64,000 bases of DNA from Sphingomonas xinjiangensis (GCF_014199255.1 NZ_JACIJF010000010.1:62001-126000); one strand, 5' to 3'; shown: positions 9,317 through 18,468, counted from the first letter of the stretch. Notes: generated by a model not told the origin, from the letters alone. Made by a program: numbers and translations.

Positions 9317-9700
9317 CTAGCGCGACGCTTCGGGAGGATCGATGAACACGTACATCTCGACCACACGGCCTTCGCGCAGGCGCACAACGTCCATGCCGGT
9401 GGCGAGCGGCTCTGTCTGGGAACCTGCACGCCATCTTGCGACCGCCACCTCGTGATGGTGAAGCACCGGGCCGACGTATTCGAGCAGGACGCCTTCGCCG
9501 AGCAGTCTCTGCAGGCCCTCGACGCGTCCGGAGATCGCTTCAATACCCTGCGCCACATCGTCTGGCTCGTTCAGCACCGCGTCTGGCGCATAGAGTTCCT
9601 TGAGCGCGCTCAGCCGACGTGCCCCATCTCGCTCGTTCCATACGCGCGCGATGCTGCTGCGCAGCAGATCTTCCGGGTTTGCGGCAGCCTGTTCGACCAT
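9317..9700 (-). CDS. NTF2-like / SnoaL-like family protein
   Basis: A 127-residue protein with the cone-shaped NTF2-like fold signature: an N-terminal helix (EDLLRSSIARVWNERDGARR), LKELYAPDAVLNEP, and the C-terminal strands GMDVVRLREGRVVEMYVFID. Members are small ketosteroid-isomerase-type enzymes or binding proteins for small polyketide- or steroid-like molecules. It is the last minus-strand gene after the MFS transporter (89 bases apart), so it may belong to the oxidoreductase/pump operon that starts at 12805. The substrate is unknown. Confidence 0.85.
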   Translation of the reverse strand: MVEQAAANPEDLLRSSIARVWNERDGARRLSALKELYAPDAVLNEPDDVAQGIEAISGRVEGLQRLLGEGVLLEYVGPVLHHHEVAVARWRAGSQTEPLATGMDVVRLREGRVVEMYVFIDPPEASR

Positions 9701-9789
9701 ATCTCGTCTCCATTTTGAAAGTCGCCGAAAGGTGTTTGATTGATTGCTGCGTTAGGAAGAACGCGACATCGAAGTCCGAACGTGCAGGT

Positions 9790-11040
9790 TCAGTCCACGC
9801 GGCCCGCTTCCCTGATCGATTCGGCTGCCGGGTCCACCCGCCCGAGCGTCCAGAGGACGAGCGCCGCCGCGTAGAAGAGGGCCCCGCCGACCAGGAACGA
9901 GGTCGCCACCCCTGCATTGTCCACGACCGCGCCTCCAAGAGCTGATCCTGCAGCAAGGGATATCTGGAATACGGTCACCAGCACGGCTGAGCCCGCCTCG
10001 TATCTCTCCGGAGCGGCGCGATACGCCCAGGTCTGCACCGCCGGAGGGATTGCACCGAATGCGGCTCCCCAGACCACGACCAGTCCTATCCCGGCGACAG
10101 GCGAGTGGCCCAGAAGGGCCGCAGCGGCAATGGCGGAGCCCGCGAGCCCCGCCACGCCCATGAAGGCCAGCCGAAGGTCTGCGGCAAGTGCGCGCTCCGC
10201 CACGATCGTTCCCAATATCCCGGCCGCTCCGTAGGCGGCGAGCGTCGCACTGAGCCCGGCCACGCCGACTTTCGGGATCGTGACGAGATACGGCTCGAGA
10301 TAAGTGTATGCGGTGAAATGCCCGCACGCGACCAGGGCTGCGGCTGCGAAGCCGACTATCGCCATCCGGATTCGCAGCACGCCGATCAGCTGTCGAACGC
10401 CGCCCCTGCCGTCGGCAGGCAGCGGTGGCAACACGATCGCCTGAGTGATCGCGACGGCCAGTGATAATCCAGCCATTATCTCGAAGGCAGCCCTCCAGCC
10501 GGCGAGATGCCCGAGCAGTGCCCCCAGCGGAACGCCAGCCACGGTTCCGATGGAGATGCCCGTCATGATAAGCGTGGTGGCTCGTCCGCCGGACTGCTCT
10601 GGCACCAGACGACGGCCGAGCGGCGCCGCAAATGTCCAGAAGCCGCCGACCGCCACGCCGAGAAGCACCCGCCCCGCAAGCACGATCGACAAGCTCGGCG
10701 CAGCAGCGACGGCCACATTCGAAATACCTATCAGCAGAACGAGACCGACCAGAAGCCTTCGGCGGTCGACGTTCCGGGCGACGACCGTTGCCAATGGGGC
10801 AGAGATCGCCGCCACCAGTCCAGGCACCGCCACTAGTCCGCCAGCCTGACCCTTGGTGATGCCGAGATCCACGGCGATCTCGCTCAACAAGCCCACCGGC
10901 AGAAACTCGGCCGTGACAAGAACGAAGCTGCCGAACGCTACGAGGACGACTCCCAGCCAATTGCGAAAGGAAGCCAGCCCGCTCACGTCGTATGTCGATC
11001 GCGTGCTTGCACCGCTCTCAACCGGCTGCGTTCCGCTCAT
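9790..11040 (-). CDS. MFS transporter (DHA1 drug:H+ antiporter type)
   Basis: A 416-residue major facilitator with 12 predicted helices. Motif A-like sequence follows helix 2 (ATVVARNVDRRRLLVGLVLL), and the efflux-type motif C is suggested by VAVGGFWTFAAPLGRRLVP in the AraJ/YdhP-like group. It most likely exports a small toxic molecule. It sits 20 bases downstream of the Old Yellow Enzyme gene in the same direction, so reduction and export of the same compounds are plausible joint tasks. The substrate cannot be read from sequence. Confidence 0.92.
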   Translation of the reverse strand: MSGTQPVESGASTRSTYDVSGLASFRNWLGVVLVAFGSFVLVTAEFLPVGLLSEIAVDLGITKGQAGGLVAVPGLVAAISAPLATVVARNVDRRRLLVGLVLLIGISNVAVAAAPSLSIVLAGRVLLGVAVGGFWTFAAPLGRRLVPEQSGGRATTLIMTGISIGTVAGVPLGALLGHLAGWRAAFEIMAGLSLAVAITQAIVLPPLPADGRGGVRQLIGVLRIRMAIVGFAAAALVACGHFTAYTYLEPYLVTIPKVGVAGLSATLAAYGAAGILGTIVAERALAADLRLAFMGVAGLAGSAIAAAALLGHSPVAGIGLVVVWGAAFGAIPPAVQTWAYRAAPERYEAGSAVLVTVFQISLAAGSALGGAVVDNAGVATSFLVGGALFYAAALVLWTLGRVDPAAESIREAGRVD

Positions 11041-11060
11041 CGAAACTCCTCCGATCCGGA

Positions 11061-12137
11061 TCAGGCGGCCGCTGGATAATCGGTGTAGCCCTGGCTGCCC
11101 TGCGTGAACCAGGTGCCAGCGTCATCCATGGCCAACGGTATTCCCTCCGCGATCCGCCGGGGCAGATCCGGATTGGAGATGAAGGCGCGGCCGAAGGTGA
11201 CGGCGTCGCCAATTCCGGCGTCCAGATCCGCTTGCGCCCGTGGAGCATTAAAATCGGAGTTGAGGAGGAGAGGCCCTTTGAAGAAGGGGCGCAGCTGCGG
11301 TGCAAGCGGCGCCATGTCGCCGACGCCGAAAGTCCCGTTCACCGGTGGTTCCCGGAGCTCCAGGTGGCCGATGCCGAGCGCCGAAAGCGCCTCGAGCGCA
11401 GCAGCGAACAACGGAACAGGGTCGCTGTCGCTGACACCCTGCGTCTCCCCGTTGGGAGACAGTCGAACGCCGGTCCGATCCGCGCCTATCGCGTCAGCGA
11501 CGGCTTCGGTCACCTCCCGAAGGAGGCGAATGCGGTTCGTCAGCGACCCGCCGTATTCGTCGTCTCGGAAGTTCGCGCTGTCGCGTAGGAACTGGTCTAT
11601 CAGATAGCCATTGGCAGCATGGATCTGGGCTCCGTCGAAGCCCGCTTCAATCGCGTTCATCGCCCCACGGTGGAAGTCTTTCACGATCGCCGAAATCTCG
11701 TCCCGATCGAGATGCCGCGCCTCGTCGTAGGGCTGCCGACCATCGTAGGTGTGGGCATGGCTCGGCGCGGTGGTGGCAGAAGCGGACACGGGGCGCTCGC
11801 CGTCGAGGAAGCTCGAATGAACGGTGCGTCCCATGTGCCAGAGCTGCACCATAATGCGGCCGCCAGCCTCGTGCACCGCATCGGTCACCTTCCTCCAGCC
11901 GGCGATCTGCTCCGGAGTCCAGAGGCCGGTCGCGTAAGGCCAACCAAGGCCCTGCTGAGTGATGCCCACAGCCTCAGAAATGATCAGCCCTGCGCTAGCG
12001 CGCTGGCGGTAGTAGTCCACCATGATCTCGGTGGGGACGTGCTCACGCGTGCCGCGAGCCCGCGTCATCGGCGCCATGAAAATGCGGTTCGGCGCCTTAA
12101 TCGCGCCGATTTGAATTGGGTCCAGAAGCGAGGTCAT
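11061..12137 (-). CDS. Alkene reductase, Old Yellow Enzyme family
   Basis: A 358-residue FMN-dependent, NAD(P)H-using enoate reductase of the OYE/NemA group, which reduces activated C=C bonds of enones, maleimides or nitro compounds. Family marks are PNRIFMAPMTRARG near the N-terminus, QLWHMGRTVHSSF, the active-site region GFDGAQIHAANGYLIDQFLRD with the paired His/Asn, NRIRLLREVTEAV, and DAVTFGRAFISNPDLPRRI near the C-terminus that binds the FMN phosphate. It is flanked 26 bases upstream by an NADP oxidoreductase and 20 bases downstream by an MFS pump. These enzymes typically detoxify electrophiles, which fits the rest of region 1. Confidence 0.95.
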   Translation of the reverse strand: MTSLLDPIQIGAIKAPNRIFMAPMTRARGTREHVPTEIMVDYYRQRASAGLIISEAVGITQQGLGWPYATGLWTPEQIAGWRKVTDAVHEAGGRIMVQLWHMGRTVHSSFLDGERPVSASATTAPSHAHTYDGRQPYDEARHLDRDEISAIVKDFHRGAMNAIEAGFDGAQIHAANGYLIDQFLRDSANFRDDEYGGSLTNRIRLLREVTEAVADAIGADRTGVRLSPNGETQGVSDSDPVPLFAAALEALSALGIGHLELREPPVNGTFGVGDMAPLAPQLRPFFKGPLLLNSDFNAPRAQADLDAGIGDAVTFGRAFISNPDLPRRIAEGIPLAMDDAGTWFTQGSQGYTDYPAAA

Positions 12138-12163
12138 TCCGCCGTCCTTGGTCGGGGTGCAAC

Positions 12164-12805
12164 TTAGGGGTTCAGAAGGTCCATCTCCGGCGCGCTGGCA
12201 CCGCCCTGCGCCTGGGAGATGAAGCTGCGCGTCGTTAAGGGTCCGCGGAACTGCTGAAGCATGCCGCCCTCGTCCAACCGGCCGAGGATGATCGGAGTGA
12301 AGCCGAACGAACCGATGAGTTCCGCGATTTCGCCATTCGCATCCGAGTGATTCCCAGACACGAAGAGAACGCGACTCCCACCGCGACTGTCGGAAGCCTC
12401 GCGACCGAGGACCCTCGCGAAATTGTGGTTGAACGCCTTCACCACCCTTGCGCCCGGCGCATGCTCCTGGACGATTTCGCTTGAAGGCCTTCCGCCAAGG
12501 TCCAGCGGAGAGAAGTCGGTGTAGTCGAGGGCGTTGGTGGCGTCGACGAGGATCCGGCCCTTCCAGTCCGCCACGCCCTTCAGCGCGGACGGAACCGCCT
12601 CGAACGGAGTCGCCAAAATCACGATCTCGGCCTCAAGAGCCTCAGCCAGGACAGTCGGGACGATGGCGGAGCCGAGTTCCCGTGCAAGCGGCTCAACCGC
12701 CTCCGGACCTCGGCTGTTGGCCACTGCAACCGAGACGTCAGCGCGGGCGAAGTGGCGGGCGACGGCGGTGCCGATCGCTCCCGATCCTATGATGGCATAC
12801 TTCAT
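12164..12805 (-). CDS. NADPH-dependent F420 reductase-like NAD(P)-binding oxidoreductase
   Basis: A 213-residue single Rossmann-fold protein (MKYAIIGSGAIGTAVARHFA at the N-terminus, then SRGPEAVEPLARELG, with Ser-Arg placed to bind the NADP phosphate). The conserved VKAFNHNFARVL and LFVSGNHSDA stretches place it with the FNO/NpdG-like NADP oxidoreductase family. Most sphingomonads do not use F420, so it probably acts on another substrate. It is the first gene of the apparent operon with OYE, MFS and NTF2-like genes. A perfect shared palindrome at 12906 lies about 101-112 bases upstream of its ATG. Confidence 0.88.
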   Translation of the reverse strand: MKYAIIGSGAIGTAVARHFARADVSVAVANSRGPEAVEPLARELGSAIVPTVLAEALEAEIVILATPFEAVPSALKGVADWKGRILVDATNALDYTDFSPLDLGGRPSSEIVQEHAPGARVVKAFNHNFARVLGREASDSRGGSRVLFVSGNHSDANGEIAELIGSFGFTPIILGRLDEGGMLQQFRGPLTTRSFISQAQGGASAPEMDLLNP

Positions 12806-12905
12806 TCGGGTTCTCCGGTCTTCGGCGGGAGCTAGGTTGCCGCCTCAGACGGAGAAGTGCCCGTTCCCCTACTCCATCGCCATGCTACGCGCCGGTATGG
12901 AAATC

Positions 12906-12917
12906 ATACCTGCGTAT
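12906..12917. promoter_or_regulatory. ATAC-N4-GTAT palindrome (site 2)
   Basis: Sequence ATAC CTGC GTAT, extended to CATAC....GTATG. It lies in the 123-base gap between the kinase stop (12929) and the oxidoreductase start (12805), so it can only serve the minus-strand unit 12805 to 9317. Operator function is inferred from recurrence. Confidence 0.6.
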
Positions 12918-12928
12918 GGCCGGCACTA

Positions 12929-14539
12929 TCAGTCTACCGTGGGGATCGAGAAGACGAAGCTGGCACCCCCTCCAGGCCGGTTGACCGCACCGATCGTTCC
13001 GCCATGCGCCTCCATGATTGTCCTGGAAATCGACAGGCCCATGCCCATTCCAGTGCTCTTGGTGGTGAAGAACGCCGCAAACAGACCCTCGGGATCGTCG
13101 CCGACACCCGGACCGGTATCCGACACGGCAACCTCCACAGCTTGCGAAGTCGAACGTGTCTCAATGGCAATCACGCGAAGGCCCCCTTGATCGCCCATTG
13201 CCTGAGCCGAATTCATGATGAGGTTGATGAGCACCTGTTGAAGCTGGATGCGATCAGCCTGCGCCGCGGGGATGTCCGGTGCGAGCTCGACCTTAAGCTC
13301 CGCGCCGAGGTTCGAGACCTGTCGCCTCACAAGTTCCAAAGTGTCCTCGACCATGCGGTTCAGGTCGATCAAGGTTACGCTGCTGGAGCCCTTGGTCGCG
13401 AGGTTCCTGGTTCGAGCGATGATCTCGGCCGCCCTGCTGCACTCTGATATCATCCGTCGTATCGCGGCCTCCACCTCCTCCGTCTCCGGCTGTGGCCGCG
13501 CCAGCCATCTGAGCGCGGCGTTTCCATTCGCCAGGACTGCGGCAAGCGGCTGGTTCACTTCGTGCGCGATGGATGCGGTAAGCTCGCCGAGCGTCGCGAC
13601 GCGGGCAGCGTGAGCAAGGTCCGCCTGCACCCGGGCGAGTTCATGCTCGCGCGCGATCCGCTCGCTGATGTCCGTGGTGCCGACGATCACCGCCGTTTCA
13701 CCGGGCGCGTTCTTGGCGAACGCGCAGGTAAGGGCCACGTCTAGGCAGCTTCCGTCGGATCTCGACATCACCGTTTCCGTCTCGAAGGACGATGCCCCGG
13801 ACAGAAGTGCGAACAGGTTCTGCGTGAAAGCCGGCAGACTGGCCTCGCAGCACCAGCGGCTTAGAGGCTGACCACGCACGGCATCGACGTCGATGCCGAA
13901 CATCTCCCCAGCCTTCGCATTGACAGCCACGATGGGTGTCCGCTCGAGGGCTCGCTGAACAAACCCAGGGTCCTTTGCCAAGTGCTCCCTCAGCGAGGGA
14001 GCGTCCGTGGCTCCGGCCTCGTCCAGCATGCGCGTCAGGATCGCCAGGTCGACAATCCAGAAGCCCATCGCCGTTGCATCGAAGACGCTGTGGAAGCGAT
14101 GGTGCAACTCGGCGACATCGAAGGTCAGGATGTATAGCCCGTCGAATCCGTGCTCCCCCATCCTGGGCACGTAACGCACGTCGGCTTCGCGAAAGGTGCC
14201 GTTCCGAAGCGGGGAGAAGGTGGTGAAGGCGGAGATTTCGCCTTGCCGCGCTCGCTCCAAATGCGGAGATCGAGCGGCGAAGTCCTCCTCGCCTATGATG
14301 TCCCTCAAGGACCTCCCCACCATCCACTCGGGTGTTCGAAGATACCACGCTTCGAGGTAGCGATTCGCGAAGCGGCAGATCAGGTCGCGGTCGAAGTAGC
14401 AGAGGACCGCCGGAACCGCATCGACCATGCGTCGAAGCTCATGGCCGGATATGGCGATCCGCTCATGGGGGGACCCGCCCGCGGCGGGATCAAACGGCTC
14501 GGTATCATGGTCGCTATCCATTCCTGGGATCTGAACCAA
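12929..14539 (-). CDS. PAS-domain sensor histidine kinase (FixL-like, soluble)
   Basis: A 536-residue kinase without membrane helices. PAS-like domains lie at about 30-145 (VDAVPAVLCYFDRDLICRFANRYLEAWY) and about 150-290 (SVFDATAMGFWIVD, ETAVIVGTTDISERI). The HisKA phosphoacceptor His is at about residue 325 (ASIAHEVNQPLAA), and the HATPase_c domain has N (LIMNSAQAMGD), G1 (VSDTGPGVGD), F and G2 (GMGMGLSISRTI) boxes. The HEVNQPLAA form is typical of FixL/DctB-type kinases. It is divergent from a receiver-only FixJ-like regulator at 14711, its probable partner. PAS ligand unknown; no heme-binding His can be assigned confidently. Confidence 0.93.
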   Translation of the reverse strand: MVQIPGMDSDHDTEPFDPAAGGSPHERIAISGHELRRMVDAVPAVLCYFDRDLICRFANRYLEAWYLRTPEWMVGRSLRDIIGEEDFAARSPHLERARQGEISAFTTFSPLRNGTFREADVRYVPRMGEHGFDGLYILTFDVAELHHRFHSVFDATAMGFWIVDLAILTRMLDEAGATDAPSLREHLAKDPGFVQRALERTPIVAVNAKAGEMFGIDVDAVRGQPLSRWCCEASLPAFTQNLFALLSGASSFETETVMSRSDGSCLDVALTCAFAKNAPGETAVIVGTTDISERIAREHELARVQADLAHAARVATLGELTASIAHEVNQPLAAVLANGNAALRWLARPQPETEEVEAAIRRMISECSRAAEIIARTRNLATKGSSSVTLIDLNRMVEDTLELVRRQVSNLGAELKVELAPDIPAAQADRIQLQQVLINLIMNSAQAMGDQGGLRVIAIETRSTSQAVEVAVSDTGPGVGDDPEGLFAAFFTTKSTGMGMGLSISRTIMEAHGGTIGAVNRPGGGASFVFSIPTVD

Positions 14540-14710
14540 GCTGCTTTGGCGATCCAGCCCACACTTGCTGCCACGCGCTTCTTCGACAAAGTTCCCGCGC
14601 GCGCTGGTTAGCGAACTTAGCCGCGCGTATAGTTTCGCGCCGATGCGTCTCGGCGCAGTTATGCTCTATTGTAGTCCCGCCGAACGGACGGCGCCGGGAA
14701 GGAATTGGTA

Positions 14711-15082
14711 GTGTCCCAAGAGCCGCTTGTGTCTATCGTCGACGACGACGCGGGGATCCGATCGTCGTTGGACGGGCTGATACGAAGCCTCGGGTATCGC
14801 GTAGCGCTGTTCGAATCGGCGGAGTCATTCCTCTGCTCGAACGCTCTGGATGAGAGCCACTGCGTTGTCAGCGATGTCCAGATGCCCGGCGGAATGAGCG
14901 GCATCGAGTTGCTCAAGCAAATGCACCAGGCCGACTGCGTCATACCTGTAATCCTCATTTCGGCCTTCACGACTGAGGCGCTTCGGGAGCAAGCTCAGCT
15001 GGCCGGTGCATACTGCACGCTGAAGAAGCCATTCGACGGGGAGGACCTCGTGACCTGCATCGAGCGGGCCCTGAACGCGTAG
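14711..15082 (+). CDS. Single-domain response regulator (FixJ-type receiver)
   Basis: A 123-residue CheY-like receiver with acidic pocket DDD at residues 11-13, phosphoacceptor Asp55 (VVSDVQMPGGMSGIELL), a conserved Ser (LISAF) and Lys (TLKKPF). The sequence matches FixJ-family receivers, but the LuxR-type DNA-binding domain is missing: the frame stops right after the receiver (CIERALNA). The start is taken at GTG 14711, preceded by AAGGAA; an upstream TTG at 14705 is less likely. It is divergent from the PAS kinase and may relay phosphate between the FixL-like kinases or act by protein contact. Confidence 0.88.
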   Translation: MSQEPLVSIVDDDAGIRSSLDGLIRSLGYRVALFESAESFLCSNALDESHCVVSDVQMPGGMSGIELLKQMHQADCVIPVILISAFTTEALREQAQLAGAYCTLKKPFDGEDLVTCIERALNA

Positions 15083-15434
15083 CGCCACGGTCGTCGATCT
15101 GACACCAATCTCGCCCGCCAGCTATACTGTGACAGTCCCTACGAGTGGCTGCTGTCGCCATTAGGTCGACAACCTCCGCTCAGGTCGGAACCAGGGTTGG
15201 GCCCAAAGCGGCGTGAATGAGCACAACCGAACGAAGCGCAGCCCGAAAGCTCGCCGAACGCCGGCCGTTCCACGATCCGCTGCGTGCGTCAGCCGGCCGA
15301 ACGCGTTGTGTCTTCCCGCGTCGGCCGGCCTGCGAGCACGCCATTCGCGTCCCGCATTCAACCGACAACCGCGGCAGATCGTCTATCGAAACGCCGGACA
15401 TCTGCCCTCGACCAGCTACGCCGCGGCCGTCACG
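15083..15434. other. Spacer without a supportable gene
   Basis: About 350 bases between two convergent genes. The open frames have no ribosome sites and no recognisable domain. GGCCGGC-rich patches are present but no clear terminator. Confidence 0.45.
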
Positions 15435-15641
15435 TCACTCCGGTATCACACCGCGGCCAGCGACCTTCTCATATGCCGACAGTTCGTCGCCGATCGCCAC
15501 CTTAGCCGCCAGGTCGTCAGCCCGAGCGCGATCTCTGGCGCTCTGCTTCGCATCCTCCTGACCATCGTCCGGATCGGCTGCACCCACGTTCGGAGAGGCA
15601 GGCACGTAGAGGACGTGATCCCCGTTAGGCTCGTCTGACAT
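15435..15641 (-). CDS. Small acidic hypothetical protein
   Basis: A 68-residue protein starting at ATG 15641, chosen because an AAGGAG ribosome site sits eight bases upstream; longer readings of this frame lack one. It is rich in Asp, Glu and Ala with a central charged helix (DGQEDAKQSARDRARADDLAAKVA) and no signal peptide or membrane segment. I do not recognise the family. It is last in the minus-strand run that follows the hydroxyacid dehydrogenase. Confidence 0.6.
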   Translation of the reverse strand: MSDEPNGDHVLYVPASPNVGAADPDDGQEDAKQSARDRARADDLAAKVAIGDELSAYEKVAGRGVIPE

Positions 15642-15766
15642 CTCTTTCTCCTTCTGCAAACCATCAACGCTGTGTCGGCGAAGCGGTGCCGGCTCTCGCG
15701 CCGAGCCGGGCTGCCGTAAGGGCAGTGTGTTTCGCGACCGCGCAACAATTCCATCGCATGCGTTCT

Positions 15767-16702
15767 TCACGTTTCTAAAGGAAGCAGCGGGGTTAGCAGG
15801 GGCTCCCCGGAGAAGAAGGCGACGAGGTTTCCCTTTAGTTGCTGGGATACCCGCGAGAGCGCTTCCTTTGTGCGTCCCGCGATGTGGGGCGTTAGCAGCG
15901 CTGGAACATCCGCCCACCGAGCCGCCGCGGTTGGCTCGGAATGAAACACGTCAAGCGCCGCGCCCCCTAGACGCCCCGACCTGAGAGCGGCGATGAGAGC
16001 AGCTTCATCGACGAGTTGGCCCCGCGCCACGTTGACGAGCTGCCCGCCTGGCCTGAGCGCCTCCAGAACATCACTGGAGATCAGCCCGACGTTCCCGGGA
16101 TGCGCGCGGGCGGTCACCACCAACGCGTCCACATTGCGGGCCAACTCGATCAGGCTCTGCGCTCGGGGCCAGGGGGCATCCTTCGCATTTGGACCCCACC
16201 AGCGGACGCCCATACCCAACGCAACAGCCTTGCGCCCGAGCTGCTTGCCGATGGCTCCAAGCCCGACGATCCCGACCTTCAAAGAACTCAGGGACCTGTT
16301 CGGGATCGTCGAGGCGCTTGCCCAGTCGCCGGCACGAACGAGCCGGTCGCCCGCCGACAAGCCGCGCAAATGGGCCATGATGCAGGCGAGGGCATGATCC
16401 GCGACGTCCCCATCATTGACCTCCCGAGCGTGCGTCAGCAGGATGCCCTGAGCCTGCACCCAAGCCGGATCTATCCCGTCGTATCCGGTTGAGGCGCAGG
16501 CAATGAGCTGCAGCTGGGGCATGCCAGCTATAAGTGCTTCGTCGAGCGGCACCTCTCCGGCCACGACGACCGCCCGGACCTGGTGAGCCTGCTCGAACTC
16601 TTCTGGAACCCAAGCACAAAGCACGTCGAAGTCTCCGATCAACATCGACCTGAGCGGTTCCAGCTGCCGATGCAGGAAGAGGACCTGGTGCTTGCCGCTC
16701 AT
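15767..16702 (-). CDS. D-isomer-specific 2-hydroxyacid dehydrogenase family protein
   Basis: A 311-residue NAD(P)-dependent dehydrogenase. The nucleotide motif is KVGIVGLGAIGKQLGRKAVALGM. Catalytic residues of the family are visible: Arg in VNVARGQLVDEAAL, Glu in ALDVFHSEP, and His in LLTPHIAGRT. Substrates of the family include glyoxylate, hydroxypyruvate and related 2-oxoacids. The start is placed at ATG 16702 (MSGKHQVLFLHR), because the longer frame from 16810 would overlap the cupin gene and adds a low-complexity leader. It lies in a minus-strand series with the cupin gene. Confidence 0.9.
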   Translation of the reverse strand: MSGKHQVLFLHRQLEPLRSMLIGDFDVLCAWVPEEFEQAHQVRAVVVAGEVPLDEALIAGMPQLQLIACASTGYDGIDPAWVQAQGILLTHAREVNDGDVADHALACIMAHLRGLSAGDRLVRAGDWASASTIPNRSLSSLKVGIVGLGAIGKQLGRKAVALGMGVRWWGPNAKDAPWPRAQSLIELARNVDALVVTARAHPGNVGLISSDVLEALRPGGQLVNVARGQLVDEAALIAALRSGRLGGAALDVFHSEPTAAARWADVPALLTPHIAGRTKEALSRVSQQLKGNLVAFFSGEPLLTPLLPLET

Positions 16703-16802
16703 GCCTACCGCACGCTCTGCGACGGATCGCCATCTGCCACCGCCCGCAACGTCATCCGGCTCTGATGTCGTGGAAAACCGTCGGTCACGGCCTGGATGTC
16801 CA

Positions 16803-17285
16803 TCAGACATCCGGCATCGCGATGCCTACCGCAGCCTGCTCGTCAGCATCGCCGTTCCAGTAGCCGTAGGCCTCAGCCAGCGCGAAGAAGCGACCAAGAC
16901 GCTCGGCTGAGACGTCAGCGCCGACCGGAGCGCTTATGTCTCTGAAGAACTGCCCCATCCGTGGGGTGGTCACCAGTACGAGATGCGCTTCGCTGGCGCT
17001 CCCGTTTCGCAAGGCGTGCTTTTCGTTCGAAGGGATCTCGATGATCTCCCCAGTCTCGTAGGCTGCCCAAGATCCTCTCAGCCATGCTTCGAGCCGACCC
17101 CCGGTCACCACGATGGTCTCTCGATCACCATGGCTATGGAGCGGCACGACGACACCTGGAGGAACGATGCTGCGGATCACGACATACTCTTGATCAGCGT
17201 CCGAATCTGGAAGATTCACCATCGGACCAAAGATGTCCAACATAGCCTCTCGCCCGAATGCCTGTTCAGTTGATGACATCATCAT
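16803..17285 (-). CDS. Cupin domain-containing protein
   Basis: A 160-residue protein with one cupin barrel. Motif 1 is PPGVVVPLHSHGDRETIVVTGG, giving His, His and Glu metal ligands, and motif 2 is near IIEIPSNEKHALRNGS, giving the fourth His. The fold binds Fe, Mn or Ni and is used by dioxygenases and isomerases. Start codons at 17285, 17282 and 17279 are equally possible. The C-terminal third (GRFFALAEAYGYWNGD) is not part of the cupin and resembles extensions seen in sphingomonad homologues. No specific reaction can be named. Confidence 0.85.
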   Translation of the reverse strand: MMMSSTEQAFGREAMLDIFGPMVNLPDSDADQEYVVIRSIVPPGVVVPLHSHGDRETIVVTGGRLEAWLRGSWAAYETGEIIEIPSNEKHALRNGSASEAHLVLVTTPRMGQFFRDISAPVGADVSAERLGRFFALAEAYGYWNGDADEQAAVGIAMPDV

Positions 17286-17362
17286 GATAACTCACAGTTG
17301 TTAAACATCTTCGCTGACGTCACGACACGCATGCATCGCTTAGTCGATATCAGCGCATTTTT

Positions 17363-17893
17363 TCAGTAAGATCTGAATACATCCCTCATCACCCGTTCCT
17401 CCTCTCGGATCCGCAGCGCTAGGGGAACGATGTAGATGATCAATCCAATCCCCAGCGTCAGGAAAGCGTGGAGGACGAGCGCATACCCGATTAATTCTGG
17501 CAGGATGTTGAGAAAGTAGTTCGGGTGGCGGAAGACTTTGAAAAGAGACGAAGTGACCAGAACATGGTCATTCGCGATCAGCAACTTGACGGTCCAGAGC
17601 CGCCCAAGAGTCCGTGCGACGACGAACAACATTACGCTGCCAAACAGGTATAGCGCGAGACCCGTGAGCGTGACCTCGTCGAATGGCGGCTGGCGAATGA
17701 CGCCCTCGGTCGCAGCGGCAACATAGAATGCGACATGGGCTCCTGCGAGCAGCTTCGAGTTGCGTGCACCGAACTCCACCGCGCCGCCCGCCCGGAGCGA
17801 ACGCTCATTACGGATCGAGACACCGAGCATGGCGATCCGATAGGCGAAGGCGACGCCAATGAAGAGATAGATGAACTGCATCGGGCGCTCCAT
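17363..17893 (-). CDS. Isoprenylcysteine carboxyl methyltransferase-like membrane protein
   Basis: A 176-residue protein with about five hydrophobic helices and the diagnostic ICMT-family signature near the C-terminus: HVLVTSSLFKVFRHPNYFLNI followed by PELIGYALVLHAFLT and the REEERVM tail. The RHPNYF motif binds S-adenosylmethionine. Bacterial members methylate unknown small hydrophobic substrates, for instance alkylresorcinols in type III polyketide clusters; no polyketide synthase is seen here. It lies between a thioesterase gene and a cupin gene on the same strand. Confidence 0.87.
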   Translation of the reverse strand: MERPMQFIYLFIGVAFAYRIAMLGVSIRNERSLRAGGAVEFGARNSKLLAGAHVAFYVAAATEGVIRQPPFDEVTLTGLALYLFGSVMLFVVARTLGRLWTVKLLIANDHVLVTSSLFKVFRHPNYFLNILPELIGYALVLHAFLTLGIGLIIYIVPLALRIREEERVMRDVFRSY

Positions 17894-18001
17894 GACCTAG
17901 CGCGACCTGCACGGGATCAGGCCCCCGTGCAGAGCTGAAACTCGACCGCGGGACGCTGGCCCCGTCGCCGACGAAAGCGGCGTCTCTCCCCGTACGTCCA
18001 C

Positions 18002-18430
18002 TCACCGCTCCATGATCAGCAGGCTCGAGGTGCCAGTCGCATAGAGCGTTCCTGCGGGATCCAGCAGCTTGGCCTCCGCAAATGCGACGCGCCGACCGAT
18101 CGTCACCACTCTTCCCTCCGCGCGGATGAAGCCGACCTCCGGCTTCAGCCCCTTGTGGTATGCGGCCTTCAGTTCGATCGTCGTGTAAGTCTGATCCGCC
18201 GAGAGCTTGCTCAGCACCGCGAAGCCGCATGCGGTATCTAGGAGGGTGGCAATGTAGCCTCCGTGCACGAAGCCGGTCGCATTCATCGCATGCGGTCCGA
18301 GGGTTCCACCGCAGGCGGCGTAGCCGACCTCGACCTCCAGAAGGCGAAAGTCCAAGGCCTCGCCAATACCAGGCGGCCGGCCTGCACCCAAGAAGCTCCG
18401 CGCGATCTCCAAGCCGCTATGCGCGATCAT
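18002..18430 (-). CDS. PaaI-family hotdog thioesterase
   Basis: A 142-residue single hotdog domain. The family signature NATGFVHGGYIATLLDTACGFAV contains the HGG motif and the catalytic Asp on the central helix, and the terminal strands YTTIELKAAYHKGLK and RVAFAEAKLLDPAGTLYATGTSSLLI follow. It should hydrolyse a medium-chain or aryl acyl-CoA. It lies 38 bases after the YncE-like gene in the same direction. Confidence 0.9.
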   Translation of the reverse strand: MIAHSGLEIARSFLGAGRPPGIGEALDFRLLEVEVGYAACGGTLGPHAMNATGFVHGGYIATLLDTACGFAVLSKLSADQTYTTIELKAAYHKGLKPEVGFIRAEGRVVTIGRRVAFAEAKLLDPAGTLYATGTSSLLIMER

Positions 18431-18468
18431 CGGGAGACCTCCGAACGTTCCATCTTGTCATAGTCACA

